IMG/VR virus record: IMGVR_UViG_3300047510_001873 | Span: 1-24,219 of that record | From: a virus | DNA: 24,219 nt | Strand: one strand, 5' to 3' | Part shown: piece by piece, positions 1-6,544 of the stretch | Numbering within the stretch: position 1 is the first letter of the stretch | How the letters are laid out: every line of letters begins with the position of its first letter | Made by a program: the position numbers and the translations under genes | Notes under the pieces: generated by a model | Told to the model about the DNA's origin: nothing | The model's input: the letters and a program-made list of their open reading frames with translations, nothing else | Database searches by the model: none

Positions 1-360
1 GGTGATGTACTCTGAAGGGTGAGCAGAGATACGAACGCCAGTGAGCTTGATAGTGCGAGAGATGGCGTCGAGAGCGGCGCGAAGGTCGGGCCAATTGGGT
101 AAATCTTGAAGACGTAAGTTAACGTCAGGATGGTCGATGACAGGGGTAAGAGAGGACGACAAGCGATAGCCAGCAATACCGCAATTGGCGCAGTATTGGA
201 TAGTGGCATTGGTAACAATAAAATTGTTGAGGATGCGCTCGCTGAGAATGCGAATAGCATCGGCGCGAGGCAGCGCAAGGAAACGAGTCAGAGTCATAGT
301 CTGAAACTTGATTCCGCGCTCGGCAAGAACGTTAGAGATACAGCAAAGAGCTAGATTCAT
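1..360 (-). CDS. uvdE: UV-damage endonuclease (UvdE-like), N-terminal part, cut by the window's left edge
   Basis: Reading the minus strand from the ATG at 360-358 gives 120 residues with no stop before the edge. They resemble the N-terminal half of UvdE: a start 'MNLALCCISNVL', then 'FQTMTLTRFL', an Asn-rich helix, 'CGIAGYRLSSSLTP' and 'GVRISAHPSEY'. These correspond to the first strands and His-bearing loops of the TIM barrel. The family nicks DNA 5' of UV photoproducts using metal ions, which would let a phage repair its genome in sunlit water. The ATG overlaps the stop of the HNH gene (ATGA), so it is probably translationally coupled. Composition is odd: about 53% G+C over the first 120 bases against roughly 33% in a sampled tail-gene line, and all ten Arg codons are CGC or CGT while the tail genes favour AGA. 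Recent acquisition is an inference. The C-terminal metal ligands lie outside the window. Confidence 0.85.
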   Translation of the reverse strand, partial: MNLALCCISNVLAERGIKFQTMTLTRFLALPRADAIRILSERILNNFIVTNATIQYCANCGIAGYRLSSSLTPVIDHPDVNLRLQDLPNWPDLRAALDAISRTIKLTGVRISAHPSEYIT

Positions 361-830
361 TGTGCGAGCAGCAAATCAGTCAGACCAAGCTCTGTCAAGC
401 GTTTATTTTTGGCCTCAACATAAGCTGCTCTGGCCTGCTCTGGTGTGTCAAAAAGACCGATAAAAATTTTTTTACCGCAATTTCCAATTTGGACTCTATA
501 TTTGCCTGTTCTTTTATATAGGTGATACCCTTTGCCATTCAACGCAAAATCAACATTATTCATATTCATTTCTTTGTTGACCAAGCGCAAATTTTCCCTG
601 CGATTATCTAATTTGTTTCGATTTATGTGGTCGATCTGAAGTTTATTGGCGGAGTCACCAATTAAATTAATTCTTTTTGCGATAATTTTATGCAGTTTTC
701 TTTCTTTAAATTTTCTTGTGCCGGTCATTAAATATCCTTTGCTGTTAGTAGCCAAGGAATATTCCAAAAGATCCATGTCTTCTGGAGAAACTAAAACTTC
801 TGATGGGTCGATTTTTCTTGATGTGTTCAT
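357..830 (-). CDS. HNH homing-type endonuclease with AP2 DNA-binding domain
   Basis: The protein has 157 residues. The HNH core has His47 in 'LHKIIA', then 'IDHIN' at 66-70, then 'DNRRENLRLV' at 75-84, the usual His-Asn-His/Asn arrangement of phage HNH nucleases. Residues 100-145 form an AP2-like domain ('GYHLYKRTGKYRV', then 'KIFIGLFDTPEQARAAY'), a three-stranded sheet plus helix that binds DNA. HNH-AP2 proteins are common free-standing mobile endonucleases in phages; they cut intron-less or allelic sites and spread by repair of the break. Unusually for a mobile gene, it is joined seamlessly to both neighbours by ATGA overlaps (830-827 and 360-357). The target is not evident from the sequence. 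Confidence 0.9.
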   Translation of the reverse strand: MNTSRKIDPSEVLVSPEDMDLLEYSLATNSKGYLMTGTRKFKERKLHKIIAKRINLIGDSANKLQIDHINRNKLDNRRENLRLVNKEMNMNNVDFALNGKGYHLYKRTGKYRVQIGNCGKKIFIGLFDTPEQARAAYVEAKNKRLTELGLTDLLLAQ

Positions 831-1315
831 TTGCAGGTTAAATCTTCAACTTTTAAATTGTAGCAGCTAGACGGAAAAACGTATCTATCTCCGCGAGGAT
901 CGGGGTCAACTTCTCCGCTCTTATAAAATTCAGCTAAATCAAAAAATCTTTCTTTCTTGATGTAGCCGAGAATCCAGCCTCTGCTATAATCGCCAAAGAT
1001 GCTGGTAAAAAGATAGTAATCGCACTGCTGCTTGGTGTTGTATTCTTTTACCGCGCAGTTGTGCCAAGGTTGCGGGACAACGTTCCGCTCCTTGGCTTTT
1101 ATTTCAAATAAAAATAACTTGGGAGAGATCCAATCAAAATCGTAGCTTTTGTTGGACATGATTCTGCCGCCCCAAGTCTTCTGCACCATAAGATCACTCA
1201 AAGCTGCGATCTTTTGCCCGTGACCGTTGGTGTCAGAATTTCTCAGCAGCGGCACTTGGGCAGCAGCGTAGAGAGCCTCTTCGACCATATCTTTACTTAT
1301 TTGAACTTCGATCAT
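827..1315 (-). CDS. Putative PD-(D/E)XK-fold phage nuclease
   Basis: The protein has 162 residues. The visible signature is 'YDFDWISPKLFLFEIKAKER': Asp59/Asp61 followed by Glu71-Ile-Lys73, matching the D-x(n)-E-x-K core of PD-(D/E)XK nucleases. After it comes a Gln/Tyr-rich helix ('KQQCDYYLFTSIF') and a strand 'GWILGYI', also typical of that fold. Such proteins act in recombination, DNA processing or restriction; no specific role can be assigned. The gene overlaps the peptidase gene upstream (ATGA at 1315-1312) and the HNH gene downstream (ATGA at 830-827). It could also be a catalytically dead member of the fold. Confidence 0.5.
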   Translation of the reverse strand: MIEVQISKDMVEEALYAAAQVPLLRNSDTNGHGQKIAALSDLMVQKTWGGRIMSNKSYDFDWISPKLFLFEIKAKERNVVPQPWHNCAVKEYNTKQQCDYYLFTSIFGDYSRGWILGYIKKERFFDLAEFYKSGEVDPDPRGDRYVFPSSCYNLKVEDLTCK

Positions 1316-1779
1316 TCGCTTTTCAGCCTATAGATCGAATGCAGTTTGCCAAGATAATTCTCTGCCGTAACCCTACTTTTATTTTCGTAAGAATTATTTG
1401 GGTTGTCGCCTTTCATGATCCAGCCCCACTTATCTTTGGTTATTGCTCTGTGAAGCACAGGAGTGCTATCCGTCGTCCAGTCGGCTTGGTACATGATAAC
1501 CTCGCCTTCTTTGATGCTATCATACGGCTGCTCAGAAGGAGGGATAATAATAACGTAATCGTAGTCTTGTACGGTCGGGCGCATTGATCCTGTGGGCAAG
1601 ACCAAGACTGGACGCCCTCCAGCTTGAAGCGACTTTATTTGCAATGCAACAGCTAATTCTTGCTCGCTATTAAAATAAAAAACTTCGTATTCAGTCTTCT
1701 TTGGCTTATAAAAGTAAACAAAAACCAACAATGCCACCAAGGCGCATACTACTATCTTATTTATTAGACTCTTGTTCAT
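1312..1779 (-). CDS. Signal peptidase I-like (S26 family) membrane-anchored serine protease
   Basis: The start chosen is the ATG at 1779, giving 155 residues; the longer reading from 1911 would overlap most of the preceding gene's end. Residues 8-24 are a hydrophobic membrane anchor after a short Lys-containing N-terminus. The motif 'PTGSMRPT' places the nucleophile at Ser65 in the S26 box-B context. 'VLHRAI' gives His110-Arg111, and 'MKGDNPNN' gives the Lys-Gly-Asp-Asn box with Asp125. The Ser-His-Asp set resembles archaeal/ER-type signal peptidases more than the bacterial Ser-Lys dyad. Known members cleave signal peptides at the outer face of the cytoplasmic membrane; the phage substrate is unknown. 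It overlaps the upstream gene by 23 bases and the next gene by ATGA. Confidence 0.75.
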   Translation of the reverse strand: MNKSLINKIVVCALVALLVFVYFYKPKKTEYEVFYFNSEQELAVALQIKSLQAGGRPVLVLPTGSMRPTVQDYDYVIIIPPSEQPYDSIKEGEVIMYQADWTTDSTPVLHRAITKDKWGWIMKGDNPNNSYENKSRVTAENYLGKLHSIYRLKSE

Positions 1780-2425
1780 GATTGAATTGATAGAAATAAT
1801 CCCAATTATCTTCCGCTTCCCATTTGCTAGACCCTTCGCAGGAAAACTCCTTATCAAAAACTTTCCAGTCCGGTTTTTTTTCGAATTTCTTTGAGATGAA
1901 TGCGCCTCCATCTTTCCAGAGTATTCTGTTATTTGGCTGGAAAAACAGTTGGTTTACAGGTTCCCCATTGCTGGTTGAGAGTCCCCATATTAAATGCCCG
2001 CATTTGTGACCTCCTGCCATTTCAGAATAGCCATATGCAGCGTCTGGGTTGTCGTGCCAATCAACCGTAAACAAATATTTGCCATTTACCCATTCACGAT
2101 TTTTTAGCTGAACCTTGACCGTTGAATTTTTGTGGTACTCGTATCTTGTAACAGATAGGCAGTTAGAATAGCAGTCCCAAAGCTGAAGCCAATCCAATGG
2201 ATAGTTTTGATGGATTGGATCATTTACAAGATAATGAATGGGAACTCTGTCGTGACGAGAACCATACTCTGTCATTATTTGAAAGGTTAGGCATCGTCTT
2301 GTTAAGCTTGTGATACCGAGAACCTCGCACAGAACATAATCTGTAGTTTTGTTCTGGTCGTTGTAAAGAAAGTCGCTCTTTAAATAAGCAGCAAAGACAG
2401 GTATATTTGCGTTAAGGTAAGGCAT
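1757..2425 (-). CDS. Conserved-looking phage protein of unknown function
   Basis: The protein has 222 residues. It begins 'MPYLNANIPVFAAYLKSDFL' and then has strands and short motifs such as 'VLGITSLTRRCLTFQIM' and 'DRVPIHYLV'. An aromatic-rich middle ('DWLQLWDCYS') and a His/Cys-bearing 'GGHKCGHLIWG' follow. The C-terminal third is rich in Trp and acidic residues. The pattern feels familiar from other environmental phages, where it is annotated hypothetical; this is recollection and no domain can be named. The start overlaps the stop of the small Cys-rich gene by one base (TAATG), which supports this ATG and suggests coupled translation. There is no signal peptide or membrane segment. Confidence 0.8.
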   Translation of the reverse strand: MPYLNANIPVFAAYLKSDFLYNDQNKTTDYVLCEVLGITSLTRRCLTFQIMTEYGSRHDRVPIHYLVNDPIHQNYPLDWLQLWDCYSNCLSVTRYEYHKNSTVKVQLKNREWVNGKYLFTVDWHDNPDAAYGYSEMAGGHKCGHLIWGLSTSNGEPVNQLFFQPNNRILWKDGGAFISKKFEKKPDWKVFDKEFSCEGSSKWEAEDNWDYFYQFNHEQESNK

Positions 2426-2622
2426 TATTGCTCGTCGTAATAATCGTAGTAACGATCAAGCTGCTCTTTGGCAGAAGCCTTGCGTTTTTTTTCTGAATGG
2501 AGTCTATTCTCTTCGCACCAAGAACAGCTTCCGTGATTTCGGCAAGACGTATCAAAAGCTTTGGAACCGCGATACGCCTTACGCTTTTCCTTATTATGTT
2601 TAATAGCTTTTTCTAGAGACAT
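2425..2622 (-). CDS. Small Cys-containing basic protein, unknown function
   Basis: The protein has 65 residues. The N-terminal 20 residues are Lys/Arg-rich ('KAIKHNKEKRKAYRGSKAF'). The centre holds Cys27, His30, Cys33 and Cys36 ('CRNHGSCSWC'), a spacing that could bind one zinc ion. The end is a charged helix closing with Tyr and acidic residues. A small zinc-binding nucleic-acid or adaptor protein is a reasonable guess, not more. A purine-rich AAAGGA lies about 12 bases before the ATG at 2622. It overlaps the GT9-like gene by 23 bases upstream and touches the next gene by TAATG. Confidence 0.75.
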   Translation of the reverse strand: MSLEKAIKHNKEKRKAYRGSKAFDTSCRNHGSCSWCEENRLHSEKKRKASAKEQLDRYYDYYDEQ

Positions 2623-3505
2623 AGTAGTTGATTATCCTTTCTGAAATTTCTTCTGGTTTTGGGATGCACCGAAAATTAATATTTAATGGGCAAGTTTGCG
2701 CTCTGAATTGTCTTAAACCATTTGGCGTTACATAATATTTTAAATTGCCAAGACACTTTTCAAAGCATCTTCCTTCTATCACGGATAATTTATAATCATA
2801 CGATCCGCATCTGTAAGGCTTGTGCCATTGATTATCAAAATAAGAATTGATTAAAAATATTTGAGCGTCTGTTGTTCCTGCCAAAATATACATTCCGGTA
2901 TCAAAAGTCAAAAAACAACAAGAGTTATTGATAATATGCCAAGACTCGCTAATTGATTTGGTGGCTCCACGTAAGTTTAAACCATTGCTTATATTTAAAT
3001 CATAAGTATGCTCTGCTGGACCCTCAACAACGACAGGAATATTTTTTTTATTTAAATCGTCAACAATTTTTTGCCACCCATCTTGACCAAAGTCTCTATC
3101 CACGCCTCTTTTAGAGGCGTTAACTAATACATAATTTTTTGGCAATTCAATATTAAATTCTTTTTCTGAAAAAAAGAAAATTTGCTCCTCTTCTGGCAAA
3201 AGAGAAAATCCGCATTTATTTGATATATACTGCTTAATATTTATATTAAACCAAAATGGGTTTGCTTCGTGAAGAGGGCGAAAACAATACCCGTTTCCAA
3301 TTTGGGAGGAAAAGTCAAAGTCTTTTAAAGAGAAAATTCCATTTACATAAGGATTTCTTTTAAATAATTGAGGATATTGAGTAACAATGTCAATTTTTTG
3401 ACCAAGAAGAAGACTGAGCTTTTTAATTACCGGAAGGAAAAAAATAACATCTCCAAGGCCGAGCCAGTTAGGCTCTGTTGATAGAACGATTTTTTTTTCT
3501 GACAT
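2600..3505 (-). CDS. GT9/heptosyltransferase-like glycosyltransferase with four-Cys C-terminal cluster
   Basis: The protein has 301 residues. The N-terminal Rossmann half shows 'GLGDVIFFLPVIKKL' (residues 16-30), the donor-site glycine-aspartate loop of the heptosyltransferase family. The C-terminal half starts with 'YVLVNAS' near 125 and contains 'FDTGMYILAG' (201-210), equivalent to the Asp-Thr/Ser-Gly box that contacts the nucleotide sugar. Near the end Cys247, Cys251, Cys272 and Cys280 form a cluster recalling, by number though not exact spacing, the metal-binding Cys set of TibC-like protein O-heptosyltransferases. A role in glycosylating a phage or host surface protein or glycan is inferred. 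The second-to-sixth codons include a run of nine A (3490-3498 as T on plus), prone to slippage. The gene overlaps the preceding one by 38 bases. Confidence 0.75.
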   Translation of the reverse strand: MSEKKIVLSTEPNWLGLGDVIFFLPVIKKLSLLLGQKIDIVTQYPQLFKRNPYVNGIFSLKDFDFSSQIGNGYCFRPLHEANPFWFNINIKQYISNKCGFSLLPEEEQIFFFSEKEFNIELPKNYVLVNASKRGVDRDFGQDGWQKIVDDLNKKNIPVVVEGPAEHTYDLNISNGLNLRGATKSISESWHIINNSCCFLTFDTGMYILAGTTDAQIFLINSYFDNQWHKPYRCGSYDYKLSVIEGRCFEKCLGNLKYYVTPNGLRQFRAQTCPLNINFRCIPKPEEISERIINYYVSRKSY

Positions 3506-4136
3506 TTGATTTCTTTTCTCGCTTTAATTTGTCGGCGGCATATTTTTCCATGCCCTCTACCGTCATCACATCAAGTTTTGTTGTGATATGTTCATAGAAC
3601 TCTGGAAAATTATCTCGCATCATTTTAAGGTTAATGATCGTGGAGTTCGCGGATGGACGATTGAAAGAATTATAAAGAGTTTTAATCGCATCTTGATCGC
3701 CCTCCATAACTAAAGAACGGAGGTTGGGACTAAGGAAAAACCCAACCATACAGTCTAGCAAGCTTTTTGCCATTAGGGTAGTGGTAGTCGTGAAGTTGTC
3801 CTGTTTGACAAAAAAAGTTTTGATAGGGATATTCCAGATAGACATCACTTGATCTTCATAGCAAATCTTAACCACAAGACCTTTTTCTTTAAGTTCTGAC
3901 CAGATGACATCTCCAAGGCAGGCATGACAAGCTTCAAAAAAGCTCGAAACTCTTTTTTGAAACTCGGCAGGCGTATCGTCATCACTTTCTGATGCCGCAA
4001 TTTTTTGCGTCAACTCAACGATTGCTTTCTTGAAATTTTTGCGAGTGATCTTTTTGCCGATAAAATCTTCAACATCAACTTTAATTTTTGACAGTTCAGA
4101 GAACACTTTCTCTTCCTGTTCTTTTTTGGTCATCAT
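3468..4136 (-). CDS. Protein of unknown function, basic C-terminus
   Basis: The protein has 222 residues. The start is one of two adjacent ATGs (4136 or 4133) placed directly after the previous stop (TAATATG). The first 50 residues look helical and charged ('KKEQEEKVFSELSKIKVDVE'). The middle holds 'FFEACHACLGDVIW' and a Thr run 'TTTTTLM' at about 119, and the C-terminus is a Lys/Arg-rich tail ('KLKREKKSNVRKKNRS') typical of nucleic-acid or partner-binding extensions. No known family is recognised. It could be a scaffold or assembly factor, but nothing in the sequence decides this. Its last 38 bases overlap the GT9-like gene. Confidence 0.75.
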   Translation of the reverse strand: MMTKKEQEEKVFSELSKIKVDVEDFIGKKITRKNFKKAIVELTQKIAASESDDDTPAEFQKRVSSFFEACHACLGDVIWSELKEKGLVVKICYEDQVMSIWNIPIKTFFVKQDNFTTTTTLMAKSLLDCMVGFFLSPNLRSLVMEGDQDAIKTLYNSFNRPSANSTIINLKMMRDNFPEFYEHITTKLDVMTVEGMEKYAADKLKREKKSNVRKKNRSINRA

Positions 4137-4137
4137 A

Positions 4138-4377
4138 TTAGGCGTGAATTAGATTATCTAATTCGTTTTGAGTGATTTTGAGAACCCAGCCTTGGACATT
4201 TGTCCAATATTCGATTGAGGAATCGAAAAGATCTTTCTGTTTATTCTCTACAGAGAATGGCTCATCTTTGTAAAGGGTAATTGTTTGATAAGGAAGTCCA
4301 AGCTTTGGATTATCAGCAAGGACGGAAAAAGTCGATGTTGGCTTATAGTACTTTATCATTTGTGGAGAATAGTTCAA
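4138..4377 (-). CDS. Small protein of unknown function
   Basis: With the TTG start at 4377 the protein has 79 residues; with the in-frame ATG at 4359 it has 73. The TTG is preceded by AAGG with five bases between, a better ribosome site than anything before the ATG, so both are possible. The sequence is mostly short beta-prone segments ('PYQTITLYKDEPFSV', 'VQGWVLKITQNEL'), suggesting a small beta-rich fold. It overlaps the preceding gene and is followed by a new ATG two bases after its stop (TAATATG). Function unknown. Confidence 0.65.
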   Translation of the reverse strand: MNYSPQMIKYYKPTSTFSVLADNPKLGLPYQTITLYKDEPFSVENKQKDLFDSSIEYWTNVQGWVLKITQNELDNLIHA

Positions 4378-4636
4378 TTGCGCCTTGGAAAAGATAGGAG
4401 TCTTGAGTCCAATAGTTATGGTTCATCCAGCCAGAAATGACAAGGCAATATTCCTTGAAAACATTTCCTTGTTGCTCTACGAGAAGGCAAGTATTTTTTA
4501 GCTCGCCTTCCAGAATATTAACATATAAATATGGATTTTTATCTGAAACAACATCAACCAAATAAGTCGATGTCAGGTTGATTCCAATTTTTTGAGCAGA
4601 AACATTTGGAATAACAAAACGAGCTTTATATTTCAT
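4343..4636 (-). CDS. Small protein of unknown function
   Basis: The protein has 97 residues. It is beta-rich in appearance: 'MKYKARFVIPNV', then 'LVDVVSDKNPYLYVNILEG', then 'GNVFKEYCLVISGWMNH'. There is no signal peptide, membrane segment or recognisable motif. Its ATG (4636-4634) overlaps the stop of the glycosyltransferase gene in the ATGA form, so the two are probably translated together. With the 79-residue neighbour it forms a pair of small beta-rich proteins wedged into the glycosyltransferase cassette. Its size and position do not indicate a function. Confidence 0.7.
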   Translation of the reverse strand: MKYKARFVIPNVSAQKIGINLTSTYLVDVVSDKNPYLYVNILEGELKNTCLLVEQQGNVFKEYCLVISGWMNHNYWTQDSYLFQGAIELFSTNDKVL

Positions 4637-5631
4637 GTTACGTTTAGGAATTTCTTGATTTGTGAAACAGCTTCATTCTTTTCTTCCACAGCCTTATCAA
4701 AGAAAAGCTGCTGATACATAAGGTTAGTTTGAAAAGCTAATGAATCTGCATAAGCAGCTACGCCATCTTTAAGTTTATCATTGGTGATAATTAGGTTCTC
4801 TGGGATCTTGTAGCCACATTTCTGGATCGTGTTAGCGCAGTCGGCATCGAACAGCATCACAACGTCAGACATCAAAGCTTCATAGAAACGGTTGGCAAGA
4901 AAAGCATAGTTAGTATGAGTATGCTCGTCTTCCATATAAATTGAATATTTAAATTTGCGGAGGTCTTCGTTGTTCTTTTGCCATTCAAGCTTTGGCATAT
5001 AGTTGCAATCGCAACCAAGAGCTTGGAACTTCTTCCAGTTTTTGCTGGAAGCTGAAAGGAAAACCCCCCTTGTCAAGAACTTCTTGAAAGATTCTGCGCG
5101 CCACTTGCGATAAGTGCCGTAATAAATAACTCCAGTCTTTTCTGAGCAGTTTACTGGGGTTCTATCTGGATCAATAATCAAAGAATTTAAATTAACTGTG
5201 AGCCACTTGTGAATAAAGTCATTAAGTTTTCTATTTGCAATGTTCTTGTTCAAGATCCAATGGCGATATCCTTCTCTTGGATTGTTGCAGATCATATCGT
5301 ACACTAAACCCATATTGATTACGCCCCAGCGCAAAAGCTGATTATCTTCAACATCGTGATCGTTTACGAGCCAAACATAACGCGCCTTTGGGTTCTTCTC
5401 AAGAATTTGCCTATAAGGTACATGAGGCATATAGGGCGAAGCATAAGCGCAGATGATTACATCATATTGCTTGGCAAGCACTTGTGGAAGCGCATATTCG
5501 CCATCAAGAAGGTCTGCGCCAAGAGCGCGCTTTAAGATAAGGCTGTTACGGCAGTGAACGATAGACGTATCACTGTAATCTTCGGCAAGGGGCTTGCGTT
5601 TACTGGTCGCTTCGATAATTAAAATATTCAT
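4633..5631 (-). CDS. Putative GT-B-fold glycosyltransferase
   Basis: The protein has 332 residues. It begins with a Rossmann-like strand 'MNILIIEATS' and continues with 'YDVIICAYASPYMPHVPY' and 'ARYVWLVNDHDVEDNQ'. A second domain starts near 165 ('GVIYYGTYRKWR'). The strongest feature is 'HTHTNYAFLANRFYEALMS' followed by 'VVMLFDADC', which resembles the acceptor/donor segment with a conserved Glu in GT-B enzymes. No DxD motif of GT-A enzymes is seen. Substrate unknown; the neighbouring GT9-like gene suggests a shared glycan pathway. An AAGGAG lies about 13 bases before the ATG, further than usual. Overlaps (ATGA) join it to the deaminase upstream and the 97-residue gene downstream. Confidence 0.6.
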   Translation of the reverse strand: MNILIIEATSKRKPLAEDYSDTSIVHCRNSLILKRALGADLLDGEYALPQVLAKQYDVIICAYASPYMPHVPYRQILEKNPKARYVWLVNDHDVEDNQLLRWGVINMGLVYDMICNNPREGYRHWILNKNIANRKLNDFIHKWLTVNLNSLIIDPDRTPVNCSEKTGVIYYGTYRKWRAESFKKFLTRGVFLSASSKNWKKFQALGCDCNYMPKLEWQKNNEDLRKFKYSIYMEDEHTHTNYAFLANRFYEALMSDVVMLFDADCANTIQKCGYKIPENLIITNDKLKDGVAAYADSLAFQTNLMYQQLFFDKAVEEKNEAVSQIKKFLNVT

Positions 5632-6002
5632 GCTTTACAAAAATCTCCTTGCTCGTTCGTATAGTATATTTCTTTGAACTCGACATCTTTCAATAGCTTT
5701 TGGCAGTGTTTGCAAGGTTTGCCCATTGCCAATTTATCATTCCTGTCGATTCGGAAAGTAACCAAAGTATTCTTGGTGTGATCCACCTTGCCAGACTTAA
5801 TGATCGCACAAGCTTCTGCATGTAACCCACTGCCATCAAAGTAACCATACTTTTGGTTAATTGGATGCGACTTCTTAGAGTTCTTGCCAATCGAAACTAT
5901 TTTGTTTTTATTTAAAATAAAGGCAAAGTGGCGGCATCGAAGATCAATGCCATCATAGATGATTAGGTTTCTGGCTAGTTGAACCAGTCTCTCAAACTTC
6001 AT
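5628..6002 (-). CDS. Zinc-dependent CMP/dCMP-type deaminase family protein
   Basis: The protein has 124 residues and is a single cytidine-deaminase-like domain. 'HAEACAI' gives zinc ligand His61 and proton-shuttle Glu63; 'KPCKHCQKLL' gives zinc ligands Cys97 and Cys100. The spacing H-x-E ... P-C-x-x-C is that of the CMP/dCMP deaminase group. 'GKNSKKSHP' at 39-47 is the substrate-loop strand seen in phage members. A dCMP-deaminase role would supply dUMP for dTMP synthesis and would fit the phage ribonucleotide reductase, but tRNA- or nucleoside-type activity cannot be excluded. It is shorter than T4 Cd (about 190 residues). A small hairpin covers its start codon. Confidence 0.8.
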   Translation of the reverse strand: MKFERLVQLARNLIIYDGIDLRCRHFAFILNKNKIVSIGKNSKKSHPINQKYGYFDGSGLHAEACAIIKSGKVDHTKNTLVTFRIDRNDKLAMGKPCKHCQKLLKDVEFKEIYYTNEQGDFCKA

Positions 6003-6015
6003 TCCCTACGGGAAT
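6001..6015 (-). promoter_or_regulatory. Small hairpin covering the deaminase start codon
   Basis: On the transcript (minus strand) the sequence ATTCCC-GTA-GGGAAT can fold into a six-pair stem with a three-base loop. The 3' arm contains the only purine-rich ribosome-site-like bases (AGGGA), directly next to the ATG, and the first two bases of the start codon. No T-run follows, so it is not a terminator. A role in limiting translation is inferred; a chance palindrome of this size is possible. Confidence 0.35.
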
Positions 6016-6023
6016 ACGGTTTC

Positions 6024-6515
6024 TCAAAGGTTGTCAAGCTTTTTGAACTGCAATTTTAGAAAAGAATCGTTATCCTCCACAACATCACTAAATCCGTAAG
6101 TTTTTAATAGTTTTAAAAATGAGCCCAGTCTTTTTCGTTTTTTAAATACATTTACGTAAACCTCTTTAAATCCGCAGTTAGCAAATACATGATATGCAGA
6201 TTTTTTAATATTATCAGTCTGAGCTACATTAGGATCATGAAACACATAATTTAATTCAATTGATACACTTGTTAATGGCCTGAAAACAAAAACAGAAATT
6301 ATTCTGCCATTTGGGGCAACAAAAACAACGGAAGTTTTTGATGAGCCTTGAATATTTAAAGCCATCTCTTTCAAAAACATCGAAGGAGAAACTGTGGAGC
6401 TTATCCCAAACGCCCCTTGAGCTTTAACTGCAAGCCTCAAAACTTCTGGGATATCGTTAGTTCTTAATGGGCGAACTTCAAAGGATTCTATTTTTATTTG
6501 GTTTTTGGCACCCAT
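6024..6515 (-). CDS. Putative GNAT-family acetyltransferase
   Basis: The protein has 163 residues. The start 'FEVRPLRTNDIPEVLRLAVKAQG' (about 12-34) matches the beta1-alpha1 opening of GNAT enzymes. 'SVVFVAPNGRIISVFVFRP' (62-80) fits the beta2-beta3 hairpin and 'IELNYVFHDP' the beta4 strand. The acetyl-CoA pyrophosphate loop (Q/R-x-x-G-x-G/A) is not obvious, so catalytic activity is uncertain. It is the first gene of the leftward cassette and is separated from the divergent tail operon by only 29 bases, so its promoter must lie in or near that gap. Function is not clear from context. Confidence 0.5.
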   Translation of the reverse strand: MGAKNQIKIESFEVRPLRTNDIPEVLRLAVKAQGAFGISSTVSPSMFLKEMALNIQGSSKTSVVFVAPNGRIISVFVFRPLTSVSIELNYVFHDPNVAQTDNIKKSAYHVFANCGFKEVYVNVFKKRKRLGSFLKLLKTYGFSDVVEDNDSFLKLQFKKLDNL

Positions 6516-6544
6516 AAGTGTAATATATTAAAAGGTAAAAGGAA
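6516..6544. promoter_or_regulatory. Divergent promoter region with AT palindrome between leftward cassette and tail operon
   Basis: These 29 bases separate two divergent starts. Positions 6521-6530 are a perfect ten-base palindrome, TAATATATTA, which reads as a -10-like or phage-late-like AT element on both strands. On the plus side AAAGG (6531-6535) sits nine bases before the tail ATG and could be its ribosome site. A similar AT element precedes the J C-terminal gene. There is no room here for full -35 boxes, so these would lie inside the flanking genes if a sigma70-type promoter is used. Promoter function is inferred from position and composition. Confidence 0.45.

Noticed and set aside
130-354. 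Plus-strand open frame of 74 codons at the left edge
   Set aside because: The minus strand of the same bases encodes a convincing UvdE N-terminus; the plus frame has no recognisable content.
3490-3498. Run of nine T (nine A in the GT9-like gene) as a programmed frameshift
   Set aside because: It lies at codons 3-6, right after the start, with no alternative frame giving a useful product; noted only as a slippage or assembly risk.
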